Shown here in pieces: positions 5,001 through 12,443 of a stretch of DNA of 20,714 nucleotides (the first letter of the stretch is position 1; each line of letters begins with the position of its first letter). This DNA is from a virus: positions 1 to 20,714 of the IMG/VR virus record IMGVR_UViG_3300046006_005360. One strand, 5' to 3'. Made by a program: the position numbers and the translations under genes. The notes under the pieces were generated by a model, which was not told the DNA's origin, searched no databases, and was given only the letters and a program-made list of their open reading frames with translations.

Positions 5001-6816
5001 CATACTGACAGAGATCGGACGCCGGATCTGGCGTCCACCTGACCGCCGTCCACCATGGGCATGGGCGGAGGAGCATATTCACTCGATCCCCTACTCACCG
5101 GTGCCGGGAAGGTTTCGCGCGGACAACTCGCCATGGATCAAGGAGCCCCTCGAGGCACTGGTCGATCCACGCGTTCGAATCGTCTCCATCATCGCCTCGA
5201 TCCAATCCTCAAAAACTACGGTAGGCGAAATTGGCCTCTGCTACATCATCGCCAATTTACCCGGTCCCACGCTCTGGCTCGATCAAACCGACGATGACGC
5301 ACGGGATCAGGCGGAGAGTAGGCTGGGTCCCATCTTCGACGAATGCCCTGCGGTGACCGCCCTCTATCCACGCGACCGGCACAAGATCAAAACAGCCACT
5401 AAACACTTCAGCTCCGGGATGACGCTGTGGGTGCTCGGTGGAAACAATAAGACCAATCTCCAGCGCCGCTCCATCCGCTGGCTCATTTTTGATGAATGCT
5501 GGAGGGCCGCGCCGGGCCACATGGCCGAGGCTGAAGCGCGTGTCACCGCCTTTGGCTGGCTGGGCAAATGCCTGTTCATGAGCCAGGGCGGTGAAGAGAA
5601 CGATGACACTCACCGCAAGTTTGAAACCACCGACATGCGCGAGTGGACGTTTGAGTGCCATCACTGCGGACTGCGCCAGCCATTCAAATGGGAGAACGTG
5701 GAATGGAGCAAGGACGCGCGCGATGAAGTCGGCGAATGGAATTTTGCCCGCGTGCGCGAGACCGCTTCGCTCACATGCGAGGGCTGCGGTCATGCGTTCG
5801 ATGACAGCGACCGCACGCGACGTGTGCTCAGCACCACGGGCCGTTATGTGCGCACCAATCTGAATGCGTCACCGGAGAACGCCGGGTTCCATTGGAACGC
5901 CCTCTGCGCCATGAGCTGGGGCAGGCTTGCTGAGTTGTATCTGCGAGCCAAGGCAGCAGCGAAGCAGGGCGATCTGGAACCGTTGCGGCAGTTCTATCAA
6001 AAGCGGCTGGCGCTGCCATGGCGCGACTACTTGGAGGATTTTAAATTGGAGATCACGCCCAGCGGCTATCGCCTCGGTGAAACATGGGACGATGAAGCCG
6101 CCGTGAGCAAGCAGGGCAAGTTACTCACGCCACCCTTCGATGCCGACCAGGTCGCCTCTCCGCTGCGCTTCATGACGGTGGACTGCCAGATGGATCACTT
6201 CTTTGTGATCGTGCGCGGCTGGTCCCTCGATGGATCGTCACGTCTGGTGTGGCGCGAACGTGTGCCCACCTGGGATGAAGTGCTCAGTTTGCAGGATCGG
6301 TTCACCATCCATGCCAACCTCGTGTTCGTCGATGCCGGTCACGCGACGTATGACGTGTATCGCGAGTGCGCCAAGCATGGCTGGGTGGCGCTGATGGGCG
6401 ACCGCCGTGCCACCTATGTTCACCGCACCAAGGATGGTCGCAGCGTGCATCGGTTCTACTCGCCACGTCGCAAGGTGGTGCTGGGTCGCACGCAATCATG
6501 CTCGGTGTTCTACTGGTCCAATCTGAACATCAAAGACATGCTCGCCCGGCTGCGGCGAAACCAGGACCCGGAACGTGGTGCCACTTGGGAAATCGCCGAG
6601 GATTCAGGCGACGATTATCTCACGCAGATGGAGAGCGAGCAGCGCGTGCGCAAAAGCGGCAAGTGGCTGTGGGAGCGCATCGGCAAGCGTCCCAATCATT
6701 ACTGGGATTGTGAGGCCATGCAGGTGGCTGCCGGCGTGATGCTCAAGCTCGTAGGGCAGGAGTCAGTCAAAGCTGGTGCTGAGCCTGACGAGGAGACTGA
6801 ACCTGTCGCAGATTGA
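4993..6816 (+). CDS. Terminase large subunit (GpA family)
   Basis: The 607-residue packaging motor is longer-framed upstream, but ATG 4993 inside the small-subunit end is the natural start. The ATPase part shows a Walker A-like SIQSSKTT (69-76) and a Walker B LIFDEC (164-169). A four-cysteine zinc-binding pair follows (CHHC at 222-225, CEGC at 262-265). The nuclease half has acidic residues placed as in GpA enzymes: VDCQMDHF (D397), FVDAGH (D447) and YWDCEA (D572). It cuts concatemeric DNA and drives it into the prohead through the portal. GpA enzymes normally make cohesive ends at a cos site, so cos should lie near this gene, though I could not locate it. Confidence 0.96.
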   Translation: MDDILTEIGRRIWRPPDRRPPWAWAEEHIHSIPYSPVPGRFRADNSPWIKEPLEALVDPRVRIVSIIASIQSSKTTVGEIGLCYIIANLPGPTLWLDQTDDDARDQAESRLGPIFDECPAVTALYPRDRHKIKTATKHFSSGMTLWVLGGNNKTNLQRRSIRWLIFDECWRAAPGHMAEAEARVTAFGWLGKCLFMSQGGEENDDTHRKFETTDMREWTFECHHCGLRQPFKWENVEWSKDARDEVGEWNFARVRETASLTCEGCGHAFDDSDRTRRVLSTTGRYVRTNLNASPENAGFHWNALCAMSWGRLAELYLRAKAAAKQGDLEPLRQFYQKRLALPWRDYLEDFKLEITPSGYRLGETWDDEAAVSKQGKLLTPPFDADQVASPLRFMTVDCQMDHFFVIVRGWSLDGSSRLVWRERVPTWDEVLSLQDRFTIHANLVFVDAGHATYDVYRECAKHGWVALMGDRRATYVHRTKDGRSVHRFYSPRRKVVLGRTQSCSVFYWSNLNIKDMLARLRRNQDPERGATWEIAEDSGDDYLTQMESEQRVRKSGKWLWERIGKRPNHYWDCEAMQVAAGVMLKLVGQESVKAGAEPDEETEPVAD

Positions 6817-6832
6817 CACGGCCACATGGGGC

Positions 6833-7051
6833 ATGAACCCCACTCAACTCCTTCAAGGCAAGCTCACTTACGCGGGCATCGTCATCACCGCCATCGGTGC
6901 TCTTGGCCGACTCTTCGGCCTGCATCTTCCCACCGAGGAAGCTCAGGGCATGGTGGCTCTCACGGCTGCCAACTGGGACACCATTGCCGAGTTCGGTGGT
7001 CTGGCCACCGCCGCCTATGGCCGTCTCCGCATCAACAGGAGGAAGCCATGA
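6833..7051 (+). CDS. Small membrane protein, holin-like
   Basis: The 72-residue protein starts MNPTQLLQGKLTYAG and has one hydrophobic segment (about 11-29, AGIVITAIGALGRLFGL). A second mildly hydrophobic stretch ends in a short basic tail (RLRINRRKP). ATG 6833 is preferred over ATG 6776, which would overlap the terminase. The gene is directly followed by an endolysin with an ATGA overlap, which makes a holin role plausible. No specific holin family is recognised. Confidence 0.6.
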   Translation: MNPTQLLQGKLTYAGIVITAIGALGRLFGLHLPTEEAQGMVALTAANWDTIAEFGGLATAAYGRLRINRRKP

Positions 7052-7629
7052 CCAGCGACCAACTGGCTCAAGGCATCATCCGGCAGGCAAGCCGGTTCAT
7101 TGGCCTGCGCGAGGTCAAACCCAATGCGGACTGGGACAATCCAAACACGCCCGGCAATGATCGTGCGCTGGTCGATGAACTGCGCTCGCTCATGCGCTCC
7201 TCTCCATGGGAACCAGGCTGGGCGTATTGCGCCGCATTCGCGGAAGGCATGGTGCTTGCCGCATTGCGTTCGCTTGCGGCCACGCCTGATCAAATCAAAC
7301 GCTGGCAGGCAACGATGACGCCACACTGCGTCACCAGCGCGGGTAACTTCCGCAACCTGAGTCTGCTCTCCGAGAGTGCCGTGCCAGGCTCCATCTGGCT
7401 CGCACGTCATGGCAGCACCAGCAATGGTCATGCCGGCATCGTCACTGCTGTTCGTGGTGTAAGCATGTCCACCATCGAGGGCAACACCTCGCTCGATCCA
7501 AGTTCAGACGCTAAAGAACGCGAGGGTGATTGGATCACTCATCGCATTCGCTTTCTCAAAGGCAGCGGCACGCTCAACACGCTCGGGTTCATCACGCCCG
7601 CCTCCATCCTGAAGCTCATCGGCGCATGA
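7048..7629 (+). CDS. Endolysin, CHAP/NlpC-like cysteine peptidase or amidase
   Basis: The 193-residue protein contains a cysteine-histidine hydrolase layout. GWAYCAAFAEG carries the likely nucleophile C61, NGHAGIVTAV the likely base H128, and IEGNTS (143-148) the third polar residue. These enzymes cut peptide bonds in peptidoglycan at lysis. The start is secure: AGGAGG (7038-7043) is well spaced before ATG 7048, which overlaps the previous stop as ATGA. There is no signal peptide, consistent with holin-dependent release. It could alternatively be a virion-borne lysin given its place among head genes, but it lacks any attached structural domain. Confidence 0.82.
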   Translation: MTSDQLAQGIIRQASRFIGLREVKPNADWDNPNTPGNDRALVDELRSLMRSSPWEPGWAYCAAFAEGMVLAALRSLAATPDQIKRWQATMTPHCVTSAGNFRNLSLLSESAVPGSIWLARHGSTSNGHAGIVTAVRGVSMSTIEGNTSLDPSSDAKEREGDWITHRIRFLKGSGTLNTLGFITPASILKLIGA

Positions 7630-7898
7630 CCCAGCCACGTTTTGATTCCACCATCAGCCTCGGGCATCTCGTGCAGATCCTGTCGCTCGTCATTGCTGGT
7701 GCCACAGCCTGGGGCGTTCATACCAGCACGCTGCGCCACCTGGAGCTGTTGCGCAACGAGGACCGCCAGCGCATCGAATCTCACGAGGTCAAAATTAACA
7801 TGCTGGAGCGTGTCACTGATGTGGTGAAAACGGACGTGAACTACATCCGCCTCGCCGTTGATGAGATCAAACACGACGTGAAGGACGCGCAGCGTTGA
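7626..7898 (+). CDS. Membrane-anchored helical protein, possible spanin-like lysis accessory
   Basis: The 90-residue protein starts at ATG 7626, overlapping the endolysin stop as ATGA. A hydrophobic N-terminal segment (about 12-31, GHLVQILSLVIAGATAWGV) is followed by a charged helix rich in Glu, Lys, Arg and Asp. The hydrophobic positions in that helix suggest a coiled coil. This is the shape of an inner-membrane spanin, and the gene directly follows holin-like and endolysin genes. No second spanin (outer-membrane lipoprotein) was found nested in it, so the call stays tentative. Confidence 0.6.
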   Translation: MTQPRFDSTISLGHLVQILSLVIAGATAWGVHTSTLRHLELLRNEDRQRIESHEVKINMLERVTDVVKTDVNYIRLAVDEIKHDVKDAQR

Positions 7899-7914
7899 CA
7901 GCTCACGCCCGAGC

Positions 7915-8172
7915 ATGGCGCAAGGTTTGTTCACTGTCGGGTTCACCGTCGCAGAAGTACTCAGCATTCAGGCGAAAGCCAAAGAGATGCTCATGGAAGG
8001 CAAGACCCTCATGAGCTGGGGCGACAGCGGCTCCAACGCAACCAAGCAGTTTCCCATGACCGTGAAGGAGACACTGGAGGAATGCAGCCATGCGCTGCGC
8101 GTGCTCGCCCCAGGCACCTATGGCCGCCGTCGCCGGATCACCACTTCATACATTCACCATCTGCACCCATGA
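7915..8172 (+). CDS. Head-to-tail joining protein, gpW-like
   Basis: The 85-residue protein lies between the lysis genes and the portal, the place of gpW in lambda-like phages. Its layout also fits: an N-terminal helix (VAEVLSIQAKAKEMLMEG), a short polar turn (SWGDSGSNATKQF), a second helix (TVKETLEECSHALRVL) and a basic tail (GRRRRITTSY). gpW helps close the filled head and bind the connector. Direct similarity to gpW is not obvious, so the call depends on position and shape. Its stop overlaps the portal start as ATGA. Confidence 0.6.
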   Translation: MAQGLFTVGFTVAEVLSIQAKAKEMLMEGKTLMSWGDSGSNATKQFPMTVKETLEECSHALRVLAPGTYGRRRRITTSYIHHLHP

Positions 8173-9608
8173 ACGGTCTTCAACAATGGGCGACCCAATG
8201 GCTGCCACCAGCCCTGCTTCCAAAAGCCTGGTCTTCGGTCTATGAATCCGCCAACGCCTCACCTCGACGCGGCACGGTGCCTGGTCCTGCACCTCGTGAT
8301 GCCAAGCGTGATCTCACGCCTCAGATTCATCGCGAACTGGTGCGTCGTTCCCGCTACCTCGCCAAGAACTCAGGCTTCGTGCGCGAGATGGTCAACAACA
8401 TGGCGATCTATTCCACAGGGGATGGCATTCGCCCGCAAGCGCAGTCAGACGACGTGAGCTGGAATCGCCAGGCTGAAGCCTACTTCCGTGCCTGGTCCAC
8501 TCGCTGTGAAATCACCGGGCGGTTCAGCTTTGAAGAAGTGCAATCCCTGGTCTGCCGAGGCATGGACGTGGACGGCGAATACTTCATCCATCTCACGCGC
8601 AGCGGCCTCGGCATCGCCGCGCTGCAATTGATCGAGTCGCACCGCATCGGTGAAGGCAACACTTCCATGCAGTCGTTCCATGGCATCACACTGGACGCTT
8701 GGGGCGCACCGATCTCCTATCGTGTGCTTGAGGATCAATCCGCACGTGAACTGCCCGCCCAGAGCGTGCTGCATGTGTTTGAACCGGAGCAGGCTACCGC
8801 CGTGCGCAACGCCCCCACCATTCAGCATTCGATCAATCACATCCTGGATGAGATGGAACTGCTCGCTTTGGAGAAGCACGCGGTGAAGGACAATTGCGAT
8901 GTGACCCGCGTGCTCAAAACCGAGACGGGTGAACTCGGCGACGATTCCGATTTCGCCATTGAAGGTGGGCAGGCTGAACAAGCTGAAGCCAGTGATCCGA
9001 CAAGCCTGCAACGCATCACCGGCGGCAAACTCGTGGCACTCAAAACCAATGAGTCGCTCGATTCGTTTGAATCAAAACGCCCGTCACCCACCTTCACCGG
9101 CTTTCTGGAGCATTTGCGCCGGGATGCCGCGCTCGGCGTGCTGCCCTATGAATTCGCCGCAGACTCGTCCAAGGTAGGCGGTGCTGGCGTGCGCCTGGTG
9201 GTGGCCAAAGCGGATCGACGTTTTTCGTATCGGCAGATGATCCTCATTCAGCGCTTCATCAAGCCAGTGTGGTTCTATGTGATCGGCGATGCCATTGATC
9301 GTGGCGAACTACCCGCCGTCCAGGGATGGTGGAAAATTAGCTGCGTGTGTCCGCGCAAGCTCAGTGTCGATGCAGGTCGTGAAGCGCAACAGAACCGATC
9401 CGATGTGGAGATGGGCCTCAAGACCATCAGCGACCACTATGAAGAACTCGGCGCAGACTTCGGCGAGGAACTGGAGCGTCGTGCCCGCGATGCGAAGATG
9501 ATTCTCGAGACGGCCACCAAATACGGCGTGCCGTTGGAGATGCTGTGGAAGCCGAGCGGAGGCGCTTTGATTCAACCGCCCGTTGTTGACACTCCCGCCG
9601 GAGCGTGA
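8169..9608 (+). CDS. Portal protein, lambda gpB family
   Basis: The 479-residue protein has the features of lambda-type portals. An N-terminal arginine-rich stretch (KRDLTPQIHRELVRRSRYLAKNSGFVREMVNNM) is followed by DGEYFIHL. The clip and stem region lies after LPYEFAADSSKVGGAGVRLVVAKADRRF, with IQRFIKPVWFYVI following. Twelve copies would form the ring through which DNA enters and leaves the head. ATG 8169 overlaps the preceding stop (ATGA). The true start is far inside a longer open frame that begins at 8082. The gene ends on GTGA, which starts the protease gene. Confidence 0.93.
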   Translation: MNGLQQWATQWLPPALLPKAWSSVYESANASPRRGTVPGPAPRDAKRDLTPQIHRELVRRSRYLAKNSGFVREMVNNMAIYSTGDGIRPQAQSDDVSWNRQAEAYFRAWSTRCEITGRFSFEEVQSLVCRGMDVDGEYFIHLTRSGLGIAALQLIESHRIGEGNTSMQSFHGITLDAWGAPISYRVLEDQSARELPAQSVLHVFEPEQATAVRNAPTIQHSINHILDEMELLALEKHAVKDNCDVTRVLKTETGELGDDSDFAIEGGQAEQAEASDPTSLQRITGGKLVALKTNESLDSFESKRPSPTFTGFLEHLRRDAALGVLPYEFAADSSKVGGAGVRLVVAKADRRFSYRQMILIQRFIKPVWFYVIGDAIDRGELPAVQGWWKISCVCPRKLSVDAGREAQQNRSDVEMGLKTISDHYEELGADFGEELERRARDAKMILETATKYGVPLEMLWKPSGGALIQPPVVDTPAGA

Positions 9609-10876
9609 CCGCGCTCGATTCTCTTCTCTCCCGCCAACCCTGGCTCATCACCACCGATGCTATGCAAGGCATGGTGGCCCAGGCCGTGGCGTTCTTTGAT
9701 GCCCGCATTCAACTGCCTGAGCCCACACGCAATGCGTTGCTCTCCGTGGTGGACGGTGTTGGCATCATTGATCTGCATGGACCTCTCATGCGCCAACCGG
9801 ACCTGATCTCCTCGCTGCTCTTTGGCGCGACGGACATGGACCTGGTGACCGCCGCGATTGCCGAGGCTGTTGCCCGCGACGATGTGAAGTCCGTTCTGTT
9901 GGACATCAACTCGCCTGGTGGAACGGTGAATGGCACACCCGAACTTGCGCAGGCTGTGGCCGATGCCGCAAAGCTCAAGACCACCTATGCGTTCAGCGCG
10001 GGGCAGATGTGCAGCGCGGCCTACTGGATCGCCTCGCAGTGTGACGCCATCTACGCCACACACAGTGCTCGTGTTGGTTCCATCGGCGTGATGCTGCCAT
10101 TCATCGACAGCACCGAGAAGTTCCGCAGCGAAGGCTTGAAGGTGGAAGTGTTTGCCGCTGGAAAGTTCAAGGGCATGGCGACACCAGGCGTGCCACTCAG
10201 CGAAGAGCAGCGTGCGCTGATTCAATCCGACATCGAGGAAATCGCCACTGACTTCAAAACCGCCGTGCTTGCCCGTGGCCGCAAGATCCCGGACGCCGCG
10301 ATGGAAGGTCAGAGTTTTAGCGCACGCAACGCCCAGCGCCTCAATCTGGCCGGCATGGCCAAGAGTCGTGACGAGGTGATCGCCCGGCTGCGCTCGATGC
10401 ACACGGCCCGAGTTGACACGCCATCCCGGACATCCACTCCGATGAAAACTGCCGAAGAACAACTCAGCGAAGCGCTCGCGCGCATTCAAACCTTGGAAGC
10501 CGACGCCAAAGCCCGCGAGGGCTTGATGACTGACGCCTCCGCCCAAGTCGAAACCTTCAGAGCCACACTCCTTTCCAAGGAGCAGGAGCAGCAAGCTCTC
10601 CTGCAACAGGCCTGCACCGAGCGTGACACGCTCAAGGGCCAGCTCGTTGCTGTTCAGGCAGAGGTGGAGCGCTTCACCAAGCGCAGTGGCGAACTCGATG
10701 TCCAGGTGCGCGATCTTCAGTCTCGCGAGCAGGATCTCGAAAAACGTGCCGCCATCAAGGCCGCACAGATCGCCGCTGAAATGGGCACGCAGGTGCCTGC
10801 CAAGATCACTCCAGCCGGTGACACCAAACCCGCCACAGCCGCTGAGCAGTGGAACCGCCAGTTCACCAAAGCCTGA
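9605..10876 (+). CDS. S49-family head maturation protease with C-terminal scaffold region
   Basis: The 423-residue protein uses GTG 9605, overlapping the portal stop. Residues about 45-270 are an S49 (SppA/gpC-type) peptidase: GIIDLHGPL, LLDINSPGGTVNG, and AGQMCSAAYWIAS, whose serine is the probable nucleophile. VGSIGVML follows. From about residue 280 the protein changes to a long charged coiled coil (LSEALARIQTLEADAKAREG onward), which is the scaffold. An internal ATG at 10442 (M280) could start a separate scaffold, as Nu3 does within lambda C. The protease trims scaffold and capsid during head assembly. Confidence 0.9.
   Translation: MTALDSLLSRQPWLITTDAMQGMVAQAVAFFDARIQLPEPTRNALLSVVDGVGIIDLHGPLMRQPDLISSLLFGATDMDLVTAAIAEAVARDDVKSVLLDINSPGGTVNGTPELAQAVADAAKLKTTYAFSAGQMCSAAYWIASQCDAIYATHSARVGSIGVMLPFIDSTEKFRSEGLKVEVFAAGKFKGMATPGVPLSEEQRALIQSDIEEIATDFKTAVLARGRKIPDAAMEGQSFSARNAQRLNLAGMAKSRDEVIARLRSMHTARVDTPSRTSTPMKTAEEQLSEALARIQTLEADAKAREGLMTDASAQVETFRATLLSKEQEQQALLQQACTERDTLKGQLVAVQAEVERFTKRSGELDVQVRDLQSREQDLEKRAAIKAAQIAAEMGTQVPAKITPAGDTKPATAAEQWNRQFTKA
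10442..10876 (+). CDS. Possible nested capsid scaffold protein (internal start in the protease gene)
   Basis: In-frame ATG 10442 would give a 144-residue protein, MKTAEEQLSEALARIQ onward, made almost wholly of coiled coil with a Pro/Thr-rich end. In lambda the scaffold Nu3 is made from an internal start in gene C, and the break between peptidase and coiled coil here falls exactly at this methionine. A linker rich in Thr, Ser and Pro precedes it. The upstream ribosome site is weak, so separate translation is unproven. Confidence 0.5.
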   Translation: MKTAEEQLSEALARIQTLEADAKAREGLMTDASAQVETFRATLLSKEQEQQALLQQACTERDTLKGQLVAVQAEVERFTKRSGELDVQVRDLQSREQDLEKRAAIKAAQIAAEMGTQVPAKITPAGDTKPATAAEQWNRQFTKA

Positions 10877-10885
10877 TCCCATTTT

Positions 10886-10912
10886 CAAAACCGCCAACTC
10901 TACTTCATCATT
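10886..10912 (+). promoter_or_regulatory. Leader of the major capsid gene without Shine-Dalgarno sequence
   Basis: The 36-base gap before the capsid start has no purine-rich ribosome site. It contains CAAAAC (10886-10891) and TTCATCAT (10904-10911), both repeated with almost the same spacing before the cement-like gene at 11820-11844. It may be an unstructured translation enhancer. Confidence 0.4.
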
Positions 10913-11818
10913 ATGGTCCCCACTCTTCTCGACATCGCCAAGCTCGACGCTGGCATCGGCTACCCACTCATTGAGGAAGCCGTTAAACTCGCTCCTGAAC
11001 TCGCTCTAGTTCCAGCCGATACCATTCTCGGCACCACGATGGAACTGACGGTGCGCTCTGGCCTGCCCACCGTGCGCTTTCGCAATGCCAACGAGGGCGT
11101 TGCGCGCAGCAAGTCCAGCTACGAAACGCGCACTTTCCAGACGCACATCCTCGATCATCAGATCGCTGTGGATGCCCAGGTTGTTGATGGCGCACGCGAC
11201 CGTGGCCGCTTGCTTGAAAACCATGCGTCCGGTGTGGTTGAAGCCTCCATGCAATACATCGGCTCGCAGTTCTACTACGGCACGGGCAACGACAGCAAAG
11301 GTTTCCCTGGTCTGCTTGCACAGGCCAAAACTGATGCCGCTCATGTGGTCGATGCAGGTGGTGCTGCCTCCAAGTCTTCCGTGTGGTTCCTGCGCCTGGG
11401 CCGCGAGTGCGTCGAGTTTCTCTTCGGCAACAACCAGACCATCCGCCTGCAAGACGTGTGGGATCTGGAAACCGTCTATGATACCGACGGCAATCCTTAC
11501 AAGGCCTACACCAACTGGATGACAGGTCGCATCGGCATGCGTTTGGCGAACAAGAACTGCGCCGTGCGCGTCAAGAACGTCGAGGAAAACGGGGCGGGCA
11601 AAAAGATGCTCAACGACACCATCCTTTACTCCGCCTACGAGAAGTTCACCGATTTCGGGCTGGAGCCGACTCACATCTTCATGAATGGCCGCTCCCGCGA
11701 GCAGTTGCGCAACAGCCGCACGGCCACCACCGCCAACGGCACGCCCGCGCCACTGCCCACCGAATGGGAAGGCATCCCGATCATCCGCACCGCGTCCATC
11801 GCCAACGACGAGACGTGA
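10913..11818 (+). CDS. Major capsid protein (HK97 fold, GP7-like family)
   Basis: The 301-residue protein begins VPTLLDIAKLDAGIGYPLIEEAVKLAPEL, then LPTVRFRNANEGVARSKSSYETRTF and ILDHQIAVD. The segment YIGSQFYYGTGNDSKGFPGLL is followed by IFMNGRSREQLRNSR. This order matches a family of phage capsid proteins usually annotated as GP7-like, made directly after an S49 protease and followed by a cement protein. There is no long N-terminal delta domain, in keeping with the separate or protease-fused scaffold. It would form the head shell by self-assembly around the scaffold. Confidence 0.88.
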   Translation: MVPTLLDIAKLDAGIGYPLIEEAVKLAPELALVPADTILGTTMELTVRSGLPTVRFRNANEGVARSKSSYETRTFQTHILDHQIAVDAQVVDGARDRGRLLENHASGVVEASMQYIGSQFYYGTGNDSKGFPGLLAQAKTDAAHVVDAGGAASKSSVWFLRLGRECVEFLFGNNQTIRLQDVWDLETVYDTDGNPYKAYTNWMTGRIGMRLANKNCAVRVKNVEENGAGKKMLNDTILYSAYEKFTDFGLEPTHIFMNGRSREQLRNSRTATTANGTPAPLPTEWEGIPIIRTASIANDET

Positions 11819-11819
11819 T

Positions 11820-11848
11820 CAAAACAACCCTCAGCATTCATCATCCTT
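11820..11848 (+). promoter_or_regulatory. Leader of the cement-like gene, same motif pair as the capsid leader
   Basis: CAAAAC (11820-11825) and TTCATCAT (11837-11844) lie before ATG 11849, as they do before the capsid start. No Shine-Dalgarno sequence is present. Confidence 0.4.
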
Positions 11849-12241
11849 ATGCACGCACTCAAAGACGCTGAACTCATCCGCACGGTGGCCCTGCCTGCCG
11901 CTGCTGCCACGGCAACAACTGATCCATTCAACCTGATCCAGAAGCCGCCTCACGAGTGCCACTTCGAGGTGGAACTCACGCTCCCCGCGCTGCCATCACT
12001 GGCTGACACCAAGAAGGCCACAGTCACGTTGGAGGACTCGGAAGACAGCGTCACCTTCGCCACCATCGCTGCCCTGGCCTCCATGGAAGTCACAGGCGCG
12101 GGTGGAGCCGGTGCTGCCGCCGTCATTCGCAAAGTGCGCCTGCCATCCGATGTGCGGCAATACATTCGGGGCAAGGTCGCCGTGGAAGCTGCCGGGGGCA
12201 ACAACACCGCCAAGTCGCTCACCATGGCGCTGGTGTTTTAA
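11849..12241 (+). CDS. Capsid cement/decoration-like protein
   Basis: The 130-residue protein directly follows the major capsid gene. It has an N-terminal Ala/Thr-rich segment, then alternating beta-type sequence (CHFEVELTLPALPSL, KATVTLEDSEDSVTF). It ends RKVRLPSDVRQYIRGKVAVEA then SLTMALVF. The end pattern, polar residues then VRLPSDVRQYIR then a short strand at the C terminus, is like the Bbp16-type capsid cement proteins that accompany GP7-like capsids. It would bind the outer shell and stabilise it. Identification rests on position and this end motif. A terminator follows. Confidence 0.68.
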   Translation: MHALKDAELIRTVALPAAAATATTDPFNLIQKPPHECHFEVELTLPALPSLADTKKATVTLEDSEDSVTFATIAALASMEVTGAGGAGAAAVIRKVRLPSDVRQYIRGKVAVEAAGGNNTAKSLTMALVF

Positions 12242-12276
12242 AAGATTCTCGGGGCGTGGGCCTCGGGTTCGGGTGC

Positions 12277-12315
12277 AGTCCTCCTTCGCCTCGTGCGGGG
12301 AGGGCTGTTTTGTTG
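12277..12315 (+). terminator. Rho-independent terminator after the capsid genes
   Basis: AGTCCTCC (12277-12284) pairs with GGAGGGCT (12299-12306), eight pairs with one G-U. A smaller CGC/GCG pair lies inside the loop, and GTTTTGTT follows. It closes the head transcription unit just before the AT-rich cargo genes. Confidence 0.7.
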
Positions 12316-12443
12316 GGATGCACGGCACCATCGCCACGTGGAGAACAAGTGGATCGGAATAGTCACACATGGATTTTACACTCATAAAGCTGCTGACAAA
12401 CCTCACGATCTGTGAATGATCTTCAACGCTCAGCCCCAGAAAC

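Noticed and set aside
7915-8172. gpW-like gene as an RNA-binding or regulatory protein because of its RRRR tail
   Set aside because: Position before the portal and the helix-turn-helix-tail layout fit a head joining protein better.
9572-10897. Minus-strand open frame of 441 codons
   Set aside because: It is antisense to the S49 protease gene, whose motifs are clear. GC-rich codon bias keeps the opposite frame open.
12374-12398. Promoter for the cargo island (TACACT or CTGACA boxes)
   Set aside because: No pair of -35 and -10 boxes has both good match and good spacing. A promoter is expected here but cannot be pointed out.
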